Source: Pedobacter cryoconitis
GTDB lineage: Bacteria; Bacteroidota; Bacteroidia; Sphingobacteriales; Sphingobacteriaceae
Direction of reading: 5' to 3'
NCBI RefSeq assembly: GCF_014200595.1
Contig: NZ_JACHCG010000004.1
Coordinates: 248,001-312,000, forward strand
DNA length: 64,000 bases
Below the pieces are notes generated by a model that saw only the letters and a program-made list of their open reading frames with translations, was not told where the DNA came from and ran no database searches. Positions 34,589 to 44,841 of the stretch are shown one piece after another. A program made the translations under genes and the position numbers. Position 1 is the first letter of the stretch; every line of letters starts with the position of its first letter.

Positions 34589-35821
34589 ATGAAAAGATCC
34601 CTGCTAACCCTGGTTTTGTTTTATCCGCTGTTAGTCTTCAGTCAAAGTAATAATGCGCCTTCTTCTTATGATATCCATGATATTAAAATTACTGGTTATC
34701 TACAAACGCAGTTTCAAAAAGCACAATCCCCGGGGATTTCATCTTTTTCGGGCGGAGATTTTGCTGAAAACTCTGATAATCGTTTTATCATCCGCAGAGG
34801 CCGTCTTAAAATTGACCGGGTAGATAAATATTCCAGTATAGTCTTTCAGATTGATGCAACACAAAACGGCGTGCAATTAATGGATGCCTTTATTCAACTT
34901 CATCAACCTGACAATAAACGGTTTCAATTAACCGCAGGTCTTTTTAACAGACCTTTCGGTTATTCGATTGTTTACTCTTCCGGTTACCGGGATTTTCCTG
35001 AACGCGCCAGGGTTTTTCAGACTATTATGCCACGCGAACGTGATATTGGTGCGATGTTATCGTATCAACCCATTAAAGAGCTTCGTTTTCTGAACATAGA
35101 CGTTGCTGTGGTTAATGGAAGCGGACTTTTTGCAAGGGATTATGATTCAAAAAAAGATGTGATCGGTAATCTTTCGTTTAAATTTGACAGTCTGGCCAAT
35201 AAGAAACTCCACATCGGTTTTGGCGGATCAATTTATAAAGGCTCAGTACGCAATGGTACCGAGAGTTACTATACAAATAATGGAAATGGGTTTACTAAAA
35301 ATACAGATCCATCTTACAAAGGTGCCAATTTGAAAAGGAATTATTATGGTGGAAATGTGCAGATCCAATATGATAACACCTTTGGAACAACCAGTTTAAA
35401 AGCTGAATATGTTGCTGGTGTACAACCAGGAGTAGCCGCTTCAAGTTCAGTTAGCGGTACACTGGCCAGTCAGAGCTTTTCTACTCAGCCAGCTACTGAC
35501 CTATATCTGCGTAATTTTTCAGGTTATTACATCTGGTTTACCCAGCAGATTTTAAAAAGCAAGTTTAGTGCCTTGCTTGCCTACGACGTTTATGATCCGA
35601 ACAGTAAGATCCATGAAGATCAAATTGGCCTGGATAACAATACAACTGCGGGTGATATTAAATTTAGTACCCTGGGTTATGGGATGACTTATTTATTCAG
35701 TTCACGTTTAAAACTGACAGTTTATAACGAACGGGTAATCAACTCTCCTACTCAATTGACAAATTATACTAAAGATGTCAGAGACGATGTCTTTACCACC
35801 CGTTTACAATACCGCTGGTAA
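34589..35821 (+). CDS. Outer membrane porin (phosphate-selective porin O/P family)
   Basis: A 410-aa outer-membrane beta-barrel. A signal peptide (SLLTLVLFYPLLVFS) is followed by a barrel whose early strands (IKITGYLQTQFQKAQ, then FIIRRGRLKIDRVDKYS) match the porin O/P family, and by GLFNRPFGYSI and PRERDIGAML. It ends in an aromatic residue (QYRW), as expected for BAM insertion. The upstream box TACTTTCG (~34548) is one mismatch from TAnnTTTG. The solute is unknown; despite the family name, phosphate should not be assumed. Confidence 0.85.
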   Translation: MKRSLLTLVLFYPLLVFSQSNNAPSSYDIHDIKITGYLQTQFQKAQSPGISSFSGGDFAENSDNRFIIRRGRLKIDRVDKYSSIVFQIDATQNGVQLMDAFIQLHQPDNKRFQLTAGLFNRPFGYSIVYSSGYRDFPERARVFQTIMPRERDIGAMLSYQPIKELRFLNIDVAVVNGSGLFARDYDSKKDVIGNLSFKFDSLANKKLHIGFGGSIYKGSVRNGTESYYTNNGNGFTKNTDPSYKGANLKRNYYGGNVQIQYDNTFGTTSLKAEYVAGVQPGVAASSSVSGTLASQSFSTQPATDLYLRNFSGYYIWFTQQILKSKFSALLAYDVYDPNSKIHEDQIGLDNNTTAGDIKFSTLGYGMTYLFSSRLKLTVYNERVINSPTQLTNYTKDVRDDVFTTRLQYRW

Positions 35822-35932
35822 TCCGGCACCTTTTAAAATCCGTCTTGTTTGAACAGAAAATAAGTGATAAACAATTTTAATTTATAAATTTAAAAACGTT
35901 CCTATACATTTATAAAAACTGAGTTTAATTCC

Positions 35933-37477
35933 ATGGATAATAAGATAAAGTTACTACAGGATAAAATAGAACAGGCACATGCAGGCGGAGGCCTTCAAAG
36001 AATAGATAGTCAACATAAAAAAGGTAAACTGACAGCCAGAGAACGCATCCATTTTCTAATGGACGAAGGTTCTTTTGAAGAGATCGGGATGTTTGTCACC
36101 CACCGAAGTACAGACTTTGGTATGGAGACAGAAAAATATCCTGGTGATGGTGTAGTGACCGGTTATGGAAATATCAATGGCAGGCTTGTTTATATTTTTT
36201 CTCAGGACTTTACCATCTTCGGAGGCTCCCTTTCTGAAACTCACGCAGAAAAAATATGTAAGATTATGGAGATGGCGCTCAAAACCGGAGCTCCCCTGAT
36301 CGGATTAAATGATAGTGGTGGCGCCCGTATACAGGAAGGTGTAGTATCATTAGGTGGATATGCAGATATCTTTTACCGCAATGTACAAGCATCCGGGGTA
36401 ATTCCTCAACTTTCAGCAATTATGGGCCCATGTGCAGGAGGTGCAGTTTACTCTCCTGCAATTACCGACTTTACACTGATGGTAGAAAACACCTCTTATA
36501 TGTTTGTTACTGGTCCTAACGTGGTTAAGACAGTTACGCATGAAGAAGTCAGCTCAGAAGAGCTGGGCGGTGCAAGTACACATGCTACCAAATCAGGAGT
36601 TACTCATTTTTCTTGTGTAAATGAGCTTGACGCCATTAATCATATTAAACAATTACTGAGTTATATGCCACAAAATTGTGAGGAAACCCCTTCAATTTTA
36701 GCCTATCAATCAGACCAGGATGAAGCCAGACCATCCTTAAATAAAATTATTCCTGACAATGCAAATCAACCTTATGACGTTAGGGGTGTAATTGATCAGC
36801 TGAGCGATTCCGGTAGTTTCCTCGAAGTACATAAAGATTATGCAGAAAACATTGTCGTTGGTTTTGCCCGCCTTGCGGGAAGGAGTATTGGAATTGTAGC
36901 GAATCAGCCAGCTTACCTTGCCGGGGTACTAGATAACAATGCTTCAGTCAAAGCAGCACGTTTTGTCAGGTTCTGTGATTGCTTTAACATTCCATTACTG
37001 GTGCTGGAAGACGTTCCCGGATTCCTTCCCGGTACAGATCAGGAATGGAATGGTATTATCAAGAACGGCGCAAAATTACTTTATGCATTCAGCGAGGCTA
37101 CGGTACCAAGAATTACTGTAATTATCAGAAAGGCATATGGTGGTGCCTACGATGTGATGAATTCCAAACACATTGGTGCAGACATGAATTATGCATGGCC
37201 AACCGCAGAGATTGCTGTAATGGGCGCTAAGGGTGCAGCAGAAATTATTTTTAAGAAAGAAATAACCAATGCAGCTGATCCTGCCGCTAAACTACTGGAA
37301 AAAGAAAAGCTATATGCTGAAATCTTCGCCAATCCCTACCGGGCGGCAGAACGCGGTTTTATAGATGAAGTTATTGAACCTGCACAAACCCGTACCAAAT
37401 TAATCAGGGCATTTAAAATGCTGGAAAATAAAGTTGTGAATAATCCACGTAAAAAACACGGAAATATTCCGTTATAA
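35933..37477 (+). CDS. Acyl-CoA carboxylase carboxyltransferase (beta) subunit, propionyl-CoA type
   Basis: This subunit moves CO2 from carboxybiotin to an acyl-CoA, most often propionyl-CoA, in the path to methylmalonyl-CoA and succinate. It contains two crotonase-like halves with oxyanion-hole motifs [14 protein letters not shown] and [15 protein letters not shown], plus [14 protein letters not shown]. The 514-aa length is typical of PccB. No biotin carboxylase subunit gene is adjacent. The M42 peptidase gene follows 46 nt downstream and may be co-transcribed. Confidence 0.94.
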   Translation: MDNKIKLLQDKIEQAHAGGGLQRIDSQHKKGKLTARERIHFLMDEGSFEEIGMFVTHRSTDFGMETEKYPGDGVVTGYGNINGRLVYIFSQDFTIFGGSLSETHAEKICKIMEMALKTGAPLIGLNDSGGARIQEGVVSLGGYADIFYRNVQASGVIPQLSAIMGPCAGGAVYSPAITDFTLMVENTSYMFVTGPNVVKTVTHEEVSSEELGGASTHATKSGVTHFSCVNELDAINHIKQLLSYMPQNCEETPSILAYQSDQDEARPSLNKIIPDNANQPYDVRGVIDQLSDSGSFLEVHKDYAENIVVGFARLAGRSIGIVANQPAYLAGVLDNNASVKAARFVRFCDCFNIPLLVLEDVPGFLPGTDQEWNGIIKNGAKLLYAFSEATVPRITVIIRKAYGGAYDVMNSKHIGADMNYAWPTAEIAVMGAKGAAEIIFKKEITNAADPAAKLLEKEKLYAEIFANPYRAAERGFIDEVIEPAQTRTKLIRAFKMLENKVVNNPRKKHGNIPL

Positions 37478-37523
37478 AGAGAACAAATTCAAATAAGTTA
37501 AAGTTGATCATAAATATATAAAG

Positions 37524-38639
37524 ATGGCTAAAAAGAAAGACGAGAAGCAGAAACATGTAGCTGTAGTAACTAAGAAATCACTCCAGTTTTTTGAAGAATA
37601 TATTAATAACCCATCCCCTACGGGATTTGAATACCCTGGTCAGAAACTTTGGTTAGATTACCTGAAACCTTATATCGATGAAAGTTTTATCGATAACTAC
37701 GGAACTGCTGTAGGTGTAATCAATCCAAAAGCAGAATACAGAGTAGTGATTGAAGCACATGCTGATGAAATTTCATGGTTTGTAAACTATATTACCAGTG
37801 ATGGATTAATTTATGTGATCAGAAATGGTGGTTCTGACCATCAAATCGCGCCTTCTAAGCGCGTAAATATCCATACTGATAATGGATTAGTCAAAGCAGT
37901 ATTCGGATGGCCTGCAATCCACACACGTGGTGCAGGAGAAAAAGAAGAAGCACCTGCTTTAAAGAATATTTTTCTGGATTGTGGTTGCACTACTAAAGAA
38001 GAAGTTGAAGCATTAGGTGTACATGTAGGTTGTGTAATTACTTATGAAGATGAATTCATGGTATTGAATGACCGTTACTATGTAGGCCGTGCTTTAGATA
38101 ACCGTGCAGGTGGCTTTATGATTGCTGAGGTAGCGCGTTTATTAAAAGAAAACAAGCAGAAATTACCTTTCGCCTTATACATTGTAAACTCTGTACAGGA
38201 AGAAATAGGTTTAAGAGGTGCAGAAATGATCGCGCACCGCATTAAACCTCATGTAGCTATCGTTACCGATGTTACGCATGACACTTCTACACCAATGATC
38301 AATAAAATAACTCAGGGAGACCTGGCTTGTGGTAAAGGACCGGTTGTATCTTATGCACCAGCGGTACAAACAAACCTGAATAAATTATTGATTGAAACAG
38401 CTGAGAAAAATGACATTCCTTTCCAGCGCCAGGCTTCATCACGTTCTACAGGAACTGACACTGATGCTTTTGCTTATTCAAATGGTGGCGTGCCTTCGGC
38501 ACTAATTTCACTGCCATTGCGTTATATGCATACGACAGTCGAAATGATCCATAAAGAAGATGTAGATAACGTAATCAGCCTGATCTACCATTCTTTATTG
38601 AACATAAAGAAAGACCACGATTTTAAATACAATAAATAA
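37524..38639 (+). CDS. M42 family metallopeptidase (glutamyl aminopeptidase type)
   Basis: A cytosolic two-metal aminopeptidase that usually forms dodecameric shells. Metal-ligand and catalytic segments are visible: VVIEAHADEISW, VGRALDNRAGGF, NSVQEEIGLRGAEM (catalytic Glu) and IVTDVTHD. SLPLRYMHTTVEMIHKED near the end supplies the last ligand His. 371 aa is normal. It follows the carboxyltransferase gene by 46 nt and ends at a strong terminator. Confidence 0.92.
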   Translation: MAKKKDEKQKHVAVVTKKSLQFFEEYINNPSPTGFEYPGQKLWLDYLKPYIDESFIDNYGTAVGVINPKAEYRVVIEAHADEISWFVNYITSDGLIYVIRNGGSDHQIAPSKRVNIHTDNGLVKAVFGWPAIHTRGAGEKEEAPALKNIFLDCGCTTKEEVEALGVHVGCVITYEDEFMVLNDRYYVGRALDNRAGGFMIAEVARLLKENKQKLPFALYIVNSVQEEIGLRGAEMIAHRIKPHVAIVTDVTHDTSTPMINKITQGDLACGKGPVVSYAPAVQTNLNKLLIETAEKNDIPFQRQASSRSTGTDTDAFAYSNGGVPSALISLPLRYMHTTVEMIHKEDVDNVISLIYHSLLNIKKDHDFKYNK

Positions 38640-38660
38640 GATTTATCTTCACCGCCTATT

Positions 38661-38693
38661 AAGCGTGTTTGATCTTTCAGACACGCTTTTTTA
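38661..38693 (+). terminator. Intrinsic terminator of the carboxyltransferase-M42 unit
   Basis: AAGCGTGTTTGA (38661-38672) pairs with TCAGACACGCTT with one G-T wobble, followed by a T-run. Confidence 0.9.
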
Positions 38694-38742
38694 TGGCAGC
38701 TATTTATAAAGCAAGCCTTTTTGAACTAAAAAATAAGAATCA

Positions 38743-39642
38743 ATGAAACCTACGTTATTAATACTCGCAGCCGGTATGGCAAGTCGCTATGGCAGCATGA
38801 AACAAATTGATGGTTTTGGTCCGAACGGAGAGACCATAATCGACTATTCTATCTATGATGCTATCAAAGCCGGCTTTGGGAAAGTAGTGTTTATCATCAA
38901 AGAAGAATATGTAGAAAACTTCAAAGCTATCTTTGATGCTAAGCTTGAAGGTAAAATAGAAACGGATTATGTATTCCAGAATTTTGATCTTAAACAATAT
39001 GGAATTGATATTGAAATAGAAAGAAGTAAACCATGGGGAACCGCTCACGCTGTTCTTGCAGCAAGACACGCAATAAAAGAGCCATTCTGTGTAATTAATG
39101 CAGATGATTTTTACGGATTGGATGCTTATGAGAAAATGGTTAAATTTTTAACTACTGAAGTTACTGGCAGCAACTATTCTATGATTGGTTATGAAATCGG
39201 TAAAACTTTATCAGATTACGGATCAGTATCACGTGGTGTGTGTAAAGTGAGTGCAGACGGTTACCTGGAAGAAATCATAGAGCGTACCAAAGTACTTCGT
39301 GAAGGAGAAGCTATCGTTTACGAAGAAGATGAAAAACAATATCCTTTATCATTGGATACCCGTGTATCCATGAACTTCTGGGGTTTTACACCAGAAATGT
39401 TTAAAATATCTGAAGAGCTTTTCAGAGACTTCGCACATGCAAACAAAGACAACCCTAAAGCAGAATTTTTTATTCCATTAGTAGCCGATAGCCTGTTAAG
39501 CTCAGAGACAGCAGATTTCAAAGTCGTGCCTACAGACAGCAAATGGTTTGGTGTAACTTACAAAGAAGATAAACCAATTGTACAGGCATCTATAGACCAA
39601 TTGGTTAAAGACGGTGTATATCCTGAAAACCTGTGGAAATAA
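38743..39642 (+). CDS. Sugar-phosphate nucleotidyltransferase
   Basis: A nucleotide-sugar pyrophosphorylase-fold enzyme, which makes NDP-sugars for cell-surface polymers. The N-terminal nucleotide-binding loop ILAAGMASRYGSMKQ and the next motif FGPNGETIIDYSIYDA are present, with the metal-binding Asp in CVINADDFYG. The 299-aa length and lack of a hexapeptide-repeat domain fit a GalU/RfbA-like enzyme, but base and sugar specificity cannot be told. It stands alone. Confidence 0.88.
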   Translation: MKPTLLILAAGMASRYGSMKQIDGFGPNGETIIDYSIYDAIKAGFGKVVFIIKEEYVENFKAIFDAKLEGKIETDYVFQNFDLKQYGIDIEIERSKPWGTAHAVLAARHAIKEPFCVINADDFYGLDAYEKMVKFLTTEVTGSNYSMIGYEIGKTLSDYGSVSRGVCKVSADGYLEEIIERTKVLREGEAIVYEEDEKQYPLSLDTRVSMNFWGFTPEMFKISEELFRDFAHANKDNPKAEFFIPLVADSLLSSETADFKVVPTDSKWFGVTYKEDKPIVQASIDQLVKDGVYPENLWK

Positions 39643-39676
39643 CAAAGCACTCCACTTTCTAATAATAAACCTATTA

Positions 39677-39712
39677 AAACCCCTTAAAAATTAATTTAAG
39701 GGGTTTCTTTTT
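39677..39712 (+). terminator. Intrinsic terminator of the nucleotidyltransferase gene
   Basis: AAACCCCTTAAA pairs with TTTAAGGGGTTT, followed by CTTTTTG. Confidence 0.88.
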
Positions 39713-39722
39713 GTATCAAACA

Positions 39723-39762
39723 TAAAAAAAGAGGATAACCTTTCGGTTACCCTCTTTTTTAT
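39723..39762. terminator. Terminator of dnaK (bidirectional form)
   Basis: AAAAAAGAGG, then TAACC TTTC GGTTA and CCTCTTTTTT, form a stem flanked by A- and T-runs 16 nt past the dnaK stop. Confidence 0.92.
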
Positions 39763-39777
39763 ATACTTACGATTCGA

Positions 39778-41691
39778 TTATTTCTTATCGTCTTTTACTT
39801 CTTCGAAGTCAACATCAGTAACGTTGTCAGCAGCATCAGCTGTTTGACCGTTTGACTGAGCACCACCTTCAGCAGGTGCACCACCGTCCTGACCAGCTTT
39901 GTACATCTCTTCAGATGCTTCATTCCATGCTGCTTGTAATTCTGCCTGAGCAGCATCAATATCAGCGAAACTTCTTGCAGCATGTGCCGCTTGTAATTTA
40001 GCTAAACCAGCTTCAATCGGAGCTTTTTTATCAGCAGAGATTTTATCACCGAATTCTTTCAATTGTTTCTCAGTAGAGAAAATTAAAGCATCAGCACTGT
40101 TGATTTTATCAGCTTCTTCTTTAGCAATTTTATCAGCATCAGCATTTTGCTCAGCTTCTTCTCTCATTCTTTTGATTTCTTCTTCAGTTAAACCTGATGA
40201 AGCCTCAATACGAATTTTTTGCTCTTTACCAGTAGCTTTATCTTTTGCACTTACGTGTAAGATACCATTCGCATCAATGTCAAAAGCAACTTCAACCTGA
40301 GGAACACCACGTGGAGATGGAGGTATACCGTCTAAGATAAAACGACCAATCGTACGGTTCTGAGCAGCCATTGGACGCTCACCTTGTAAGATGTGGATTT
40401 CTACCGAAGGCTGGTTATCAGCAGCTGTAGAGAAAGTTTCTGCTTTTTTAGAAGGAATAGTAGTATTCGCTTCAATTAATTTAGTCATTACACCACCCAT
40501 AGTCTCAATACCTAAAGAAAGAGGAGTTACGTCTAATAACAATACATCTTTAACCTCACCAGTTAAAACACCACCTTGAATTGCAGCACCGATAGCTACA
40601 ACCTCATCAGGGTTTACACCTTTAGAAGGATCTTTACCGAAGAATGCTTTTACTGCTTCCTGAATAGCAGGAATACGGGTAGAACCACCTACTAAAATGA
40701 TTTCATCGATATCAGAAGTTTTTAAACCAGCATTTTTCAATGCAGATTTACAAGGCTCGATAGTACGTTTGATCAGATCAGCAGCCAATTGCTCAAATTT
40801 AGCACGGCTTAAAGTTCTCACTAAGTGTTTTGGTCCGCTTGCATCAGCAGTGATATATGGTAAGTTAACTTCTGTAGAAGTAGTGCTTGAAAGCTCAATT
40901 TTAGCTTTCTCAGCAGCTTCTTTCAAACGTTGTAATGCCATTGGATCCTGATTAAGGTCCATACCATTTTCAGCTTTGAATTCAGCAGCTAACCAGTCAA
41001 TGATAATGTGGTCAAAGTCATCACCACCTAAGTGAGTATCACCGTCAGTAGATTTTACTTCAAATACACCATCACCTAATTCTAATACAGAAACGTCATG
41101 TGTACCACCACCACAGTCAAACACAACAATTTTCATGTCTTTATGTGCTTTGTCCAAACCGTAAGCTAAAGCAGCAGCAGTTGGCTCGTTGATGATACGT
41201 TTAACTGTTAAACCAGCGATTTCACCAGCTTCTTTAGTTGCCTGACGTTGAGCATCGTTGAAATAAGCAGGAACAGTAATAACTGCTTCTGTTACTTCAT
41301 GACCTAAAAAGTCTTCCGCAGTTTTTTTCATTTTTTGCAAGATCATTGCAGAAATTTCCTGTGGAGTGTATTTACGGTCATCAATTTCAACACGTGGAGT
41401 ATTGTTGTCACCCTTAACAACTTTGTAAGGTACGCGACCAGTTTCTTTAGCAACCTCAGCAAAGCTGCTGCCCATGAAACGCTTAATTGAATAAATTGTT
41501 TTTGTTGGGTTAGTGATTGCCTGGCGTTTTGCAGAATCACCTACTTTACGTTCACCATTTTCTGCAAAAGCAACAATGGATGGCGTTGTACGTTTCCCCT
41601 CACTGTTGGCTATAACTACAGGTTCGTTACCTTCCATTACGGCTACGCAAGAGTTTGTTGTTCCTAAGTCTATACCAATAATTTTTGACAT
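39778..41691 (-). CDS. dnaK: Molecular chaperone DnaK (Hsp70)
   Basis: DnaK is the ATP-driven chaperone of protein folding and stress response. The 637-aa protein starts [20 protein letters not shown] and has the ATPase motifs [16 protein letters not shown] and [14 protein letters not shown] substrate-binding domain begins after [18 protein letters not shown], and the helical lid ends in an acidic tail ([14 protein letters not shown]). No grpE or dnaJ is adjacent. The 190-bp upstream region holds a sigma-54-like promoter and TGTCA dyads rather than a CIRCE element. Confidence 0.97.
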   Translation of the reverse strand: MSKIIGIDLGTTNSCVAVMEGNEPVVIANSEGKRTTPSIVAFAENGERKVGDSAKRQAITNPTKTIYSIKRFMGSSFAEVAKETGRVPYKVVKGDNNTPRVEIDDRKYTPQEISAMILQKMKKTAEDFLGHEVTEAVITVPAYFNDAQRQATKEAGEIAGLTVKRIINEPTAAALAYGLDKAHKDMKIVVFDCGGGTHDVSVLELGDGVFEVKSTDGDTHLGGDDFDHIIIDWLAAEFKAENGMDLNQDPMALQRLKEAAEKAKIELSSTTSTEVNLPYITADASGPKHLVRTLSRAKFEQLAADLIKRTIEPCKSALKNAGLKTSDIDEIILVGGSTRIPAIQEAVKAFFGKDPSKGVNPDEVVAIGAAIQGGVLTGEVKDVLLLDVTPLSLGIETMGGVMTKLIEANTTIPSKKAETFSTAADNQPSVEIHILQGERPMAAQNRTIGRFILDGIPPSPRGVPQVEVAFDIDANGILHVSAKDKATGKEQKIRIEASSGLTEEEIKRMREEAEQNADADKIAKEEADKINSADALIFSTEKQLKEFGDKISADKKAPIEAGLAKLQAAHAARSFADIDAAQAELQAAWNEASEEMYKAGQDGGAPAEGGAQSNGQTADAADNVTDVDFEEVKDDKK

Positions 41692-41740
41692 GCTATTTTA
41701 TCTTTGTTTATGTTATGAATTCTTATTTCCTAATTCTATT

Positions 41741-41758
41741 TAACAAGCAATGTGCCAA
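41741..41758 (-). promoter_or_regulatory. Sigma-54-like promoter upstream of dnaK
   Basis: The reverse strand reads TTGGCACA, four bases, then TTGTT. This fits the -24/-12 consensus TTGGCACG-N4-TTGCW with correct spacing and two mismatches. It would start transcription about 35-40 nt before the ATG at 41691. It is preceded by TGCCAATTGGCA, a 12-bp palindrome (41753-41764). No TAnnTTTG box is seen in this region. Confidence 0.5.
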
Positions 41759-41840
41759 TTGGCATTTGTCAGTTAAACAGGCACTGCTTTTTAGATTTTG
41801 GTTAAAATGTAAATGAAAACCTTTTACAATTCTGACAGGT

Positions 41841-41854
41841 TGTCATAATTGACA
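41841..41854. promoter_or_regulatory. TGTCA-TAAT-TGACA dyad upstream of dnaK
   Basis: A perfect 5-bp inverted repeat lies about 90 bp upstream of the putative -24 element. Related pentamers occur at 41832-41838 (CTGACAG) and 41765-41772 (TTTGTCAG). The set looks like a regulator's binding sites. Confidence 0.5.
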
Positions 41855-41875
41855 TTTTTCATGGCTGCAAATCCA

Positions 41876-43060
41876 TCAAAACTTGACTAGAGTTTCAAGA
41901 TGATGATACTCAATGCCAAAATATTCTTTTGTCCGTTTAATCTTCTCCAGAATCTCTTCTTTATCTACTGCTTGTTCTTTGGTTTTTACCCCCACAACCA
42001 GTACATTTTTTGGGGTATGTGCATCCGAAATAAATTCAAATACCTTTGTTTTGTACCCAAAATATTCAAGTATCAATGCCCTGATTCCATCAGTTACCAT
42101 TTCTGCCTGACGTTCTAAAAAGATGCCATACTTCGTTAAGAAGTCCAGCTCATTTACAGCCTTCCCTTTTTCTATCTGTTTTCTGATCTGCTTATGGCAG
42201 CAAGGTGCAACCACAATAAGTTCCGCATTCCCTTTGATCCCCTTGTATATCGCATCATCAGTGGCCGTATCGCAGGCATGTAAAGCAATTAACAAGTTGA
42301 TCTCTTCCGAAGCATAATCTTCTATAGTACCCTGAATAAAATCCAGTCCCTTTAAGTTTGACTTCGAAGCTATTTTATTACATAAATCCACAAGGTCCTG
42401 ACGATATTCCACACCAGTAACACTCGCTTCAATTTTTAACACATTAACCAGGTAATCATATAAAGCAAAAGTAAGATAACCTTTACCCGAGCCCATGTCG
42501 ACCACCTTTTTAAACTTGCCAGCAGGCAAATTCCTGATCAGTGGGTCTAATAAAGCCACGTACTGATTAATCTGCTTATACTTGTCCTGTGCATTTTTAT
42601 AAACAGTCCCGGTAGCATCAGTGATATTTAATTCCTGCAAATAATTTTTGCCGGCAGGCTGAATCAACCTTTTTTTCTCTTTATCATGAGACAGTACAAC
42701 CGGAGCCGCAGTTTTGATTAATCTTTCTCTAATCGTGATTACTCCTTTTTTATCATGTTCAACAATTACCTCTTTGTCTGTGCTAAAAAAAGTACAGATT
42801 CTAAAATCATTGCTGATGAAATGACTAATTCTGGTCAGGCCGTCCTCAATCGAAAAGTTCTTTACAATATCCCTTGTTTTATTCCGGTAAGTAAAAGAAA
42901 GCATTTCTACTTTTTTAATCTTTATCCGGCGTACATATACATTCTTTAATTCCTTGTCATTGCCCTGGTAATTGCCAAGGGAAATCTTTATAAATACATT
43001 AGCCGGGATACTATCCGCCAACTGTTTATGGAATTCCTGAAGGATGGATTGATTGGACAT
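41876..43060 (-). CDS. Class I SAM-dependent methyltransferase (Methyltransf_32-like)
   Basis: The 394-aa protein has an N-terminal ~150-residue region of its own and then a Rossmann methyltransferase domain with motif I KVVDMGSGKGYLTFAL (residue ~187) and LIALHACDTATDDA. The PCCHKQIRKQI segment is typical of the Methyltransf_32 group; the target molecule (RNA or other) is not known. It lies between the rplQ terminator and the dnaK upstream region on the same strand; dnaK has its own signals. Confidence 0.84.
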   Translation of the reverse strand: MSNQSILQEFHKQLADSIPANVFIKISLGNYQGNDKELKNVYVRRIKIKKVEMLSFTYRNKTRDIVKNFSIEDGLTRISHFISNDFRICTFFSTDKEVIVEHDKKGVITIRERLIKTAAPVVLSHDKEKKRLIQPAGKNYLQELNITDATGTVYKNAQDKYKQINQYVALLDPLIRNLPAGKFKKVVDMGSGKGYLTFALYDYLVNVLKIEASVTGVEYRQDLVDLCNKIASKSNLKGLDFIQGTIEDYASEEINLLIALHACDTATDDAIYKGIKGNAELIVVAPCCHKQIRKQIEKGKAVNELDFLTKYGIFLERQAEMVTDGIRALILEYFGYKTKVFEFISDAHTPKNVLVVGVKTKEQAVDKEEILEKIKRTKEYFGIEYHHLETLVKF

Positions 43061-43091
43061 AAAATTATAGATTGATGATGGTCATATATAT

Positions 43092-43125
43092 AAGAAAAGC
43101 CCTGTCCAACTAAGAACAGGGCTTT
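43092..43125 (-). terminator. Terminator at the end of the ribosomal superoperon (after rplQ)
   Basis: AAAGCCCTGT (43096-43105) pairs with ACAGGGCTTT (43116-43125), followed on the reverse strand by TTCTTATATAT, 24 nt past the rplQ stop. Confidence 0.88.
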
Positions 43126-43148
43126 CTGTATTTTGATGAGGAAGAATA

Positions 43149-43685
43149 TTATTCTCCTTTATCTTCTTTTGTTTCTTCAGCTGCCGGAGCTTCAACAACA
43201 GCTTCATCAGCTGCAACTTCTGCTTTAGCAGGAGCTTCAGTAGCATCAGCTTTTTTAGTAGTAGCTTTACTTCTGCCACGACGTGTTGTTTTCTTCTCTT
43301 CAGTAGCAACTTCTTTACCGTAAACTTCGTTGTAATCAACAAGCTCGATGAATGCCATCTCAGCATTATCACCTAAACGATTGTTTAACTTGATAATTCT
43401 GGTATAACCACCTGGACGGTTAGCAACTTTTGCAGCTACATCACGGAACAATTCAGTAACTGAATCTTTGTCCTGTAAATAACTAAAAACAGTACGACGA
43501 GAGTGTGTAGTATCGTTTTTAGATTTAGTGATCAAAGGCTCAACATACATACGCAAAGCTTTTGCTTTTGCTAAAGTAGTAGAGATTCTTTTGTGTTTGA
43601 TCAATGATGAGGCCATGTTAGCCAACATCGCTTTACGATGGGACTTAGTTCTGCCTAAGTGATTGTGTTTTTTACCGTGTCTCAT
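43149..43685 (-). CDS. rplQ: 50S ribosomal protein L17
   Basis: L17 is a large-subunit protein near the tunnel exit. The conserved N-terminus [20 protein letters not shown] is intact. The core ends near residue 120, followed by a basic patch ([12 protein letters not shown]) and an Ala/Glu-rich acidic tail of ~40 residues, so at 178 aa it is longer than the E. coli form (about 127). It is the last gene of the superoperon, 83 nt after rpoA. Confidence 0.96.
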   Translation of the reverse strand: MRHGKKHNHLGRTKSHRKAMLANMASSLIKHKRISTTLAKAKALRMYVEPLITKSKNDTTHSRRTVFSYLQDKDSVTELFRDVAAKVANRPGGYTRIIKLNNRLGDNAEMAFIELVDYNEVYGKEVATEEKKTTRRGRSKATTKKADATEAPAKAEVAADEAVVEAPAAEETKEDKGE

Positions 43686-43768
43686 TTTTTTTTTATTCAG
43701 TGCGCACCGTCTCTTCTGAATTAAAGAGGGAATTACACACTATTAACAATATTGTTATTTGTCTGTTG

Positions 43769-44761
43769 TTATTCTTCGTCCAGTTTGTATTTACCTAAAT
43801 TCATACCGAATGATAAGCTTTTAGATTTTACTAATTCCTGGATTTCAGTTAATGATTTCTTACCGAAGTTTCTGAATTTTAACATATCAGCTACATCATA
43901 AGAAACTAAATCAGCTAATGTACGGATGTCCGCTGCTTTCAGGCAGTTTAATGCACGAACTGATAAATCAAGATCAACTAATTCAGTTTTAAGGATTTTA
44001 CGCATATGTAAAATTTCCTCATCAACTTCTTTAGTTTCTTCTTTAGCCTGAGATTCTAATACTAAGTTCTCATCAGAGAACAACATGAAATGCTGAATTA
44101 GAATTTTAGCTGCTTCTTTTAATGCTTCTTCAGGATGAATAGATCCATCAGTAGAAATATCTAAAATTAATTTTTCATAATCTGTTTTTTGTTCAACACG
44201 ATAGTTTTCAATCGTGTATTTTACATTTTTCATTGGAGTAAAGATCGAATCGATCGCGATTACGCCAACTACAGCATCATTAATTTTATTTTCTTCAGCC
44301 GGAACATAACCACGTCCTTTATTGATAGTTAATTCTACCTCTAAAGTAACTGATTTCTCCATGTTACAAATTACGAATTCCGGGTTAAGGACTTCGAAGT
44401 TGTTAGAGAACTTAGTTATGTCGCCTGCTAGAAATTGATCCTGGCCATTAACTACAATAAAGACTTTTTCAGATTCACCTGAATCACCAGCTTTTTTAAA
44501 ACGAACTTGTTTCAAATTAAGGATAATTTCAGTTAAATCTTCTACAACACCTTTCATTGTAGAAAATTCATGTGATACGCCAGAAAAACGAATACTTGTA
44601 ATGGCATACCCCTCTAAAGAAGAAAGTAAAATTCTTCTTAAGGCATTACCAATTGTTACACCGAAACCGGGTTCTAAAGGACGAAATTCAAATATACCAT
44701 CGAAATCCGTTGATTTCTGCATGATGACCTTATCGGGTTTCTGAAATGCTAAAATTGCCAT
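43769..44761 (-). CDS. rpoA: DNA-directed RNA polymerase subunit alpha
   Basis: Alpha dimerises to scaffold RNA polymerase assembly, and its C-terminal domain touches DNA and activators. The N-terminal domain (1-230) shows [20 protein letters not shown] and [13 protein letters not shown]. The C-terminal domain (~255-330) has the helix-hairpin-helix [15 protein letters not shown]. At 330 aa it is complete. A perfect 12-bp hairpin lies in the 80-nt spacer after rpsD. Confidence 0.97.
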   Translation of the reverse strand: MAILAFQKPDKVIMQKSTDFDGIFEFRPLEPGFGVTIGNALRRILLSSLEGYAITSIRFSGVSHEFSTMKGVVEDLTEIILNLKQVRFKKAGDSGESEKVFIVVNGQDQFLAGDITKFSNNFEVLNPEFVICNMEKSVTLEVELTINKGRGYVPAEENKINDAVVGVIAIDSIFTPMKNVKYTIENYRVEQKTDYEKLILDISTDGSIHPEEALKEAAKILIQHFMLFSDENLVLESQAKEETKEVDEEILHMRKILKTELVDLDLSVRALNCLKAADIRTLADLVSYDVADMLKFRNFGKKSLTEIQELVKSKSLSFGMNLGKYKLDEE

Positions 44762-44804
44762 TTATAATGTTTTTAGATCGTTATTAAAATTATGTAACGT
44801 AAAA

Positions 44805-44835
44805 TAGTTAAAGCCTGTATAAAAGGCTTTAACTA
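44805..44835 (-). other. Perfect 12-bp hairpin between rpsD and rpoA, possible attenuator
   Basis: TAGTTAAAGCCT (44805-44816) is mirrored by AGGCTTTAACTA (44824-44835) with a 7-nt loop. On the reverse strand it starts 6 nt past the rpsD stop and is followed by TTTTACG, a weak T-tract. Confidence 0.65.
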
Positions 44836-44841
44836 AATTTA

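Noticed and set aside
41692..41880. CIRCE (HrcA) element before dnaK
   Set aside because: No TTAGCACTC-N9-GAGTGCTAA-like repeat is present. The dyads seen are TGTCA/TGACA and TGCCAATTGGCA.
43082..43372. 96-codon frame overlapping rplQ
   Set aside because: Lys/Leu-rich shadow of the Ala/Glu-rich tail of L17 in another frame, running through the terminator.
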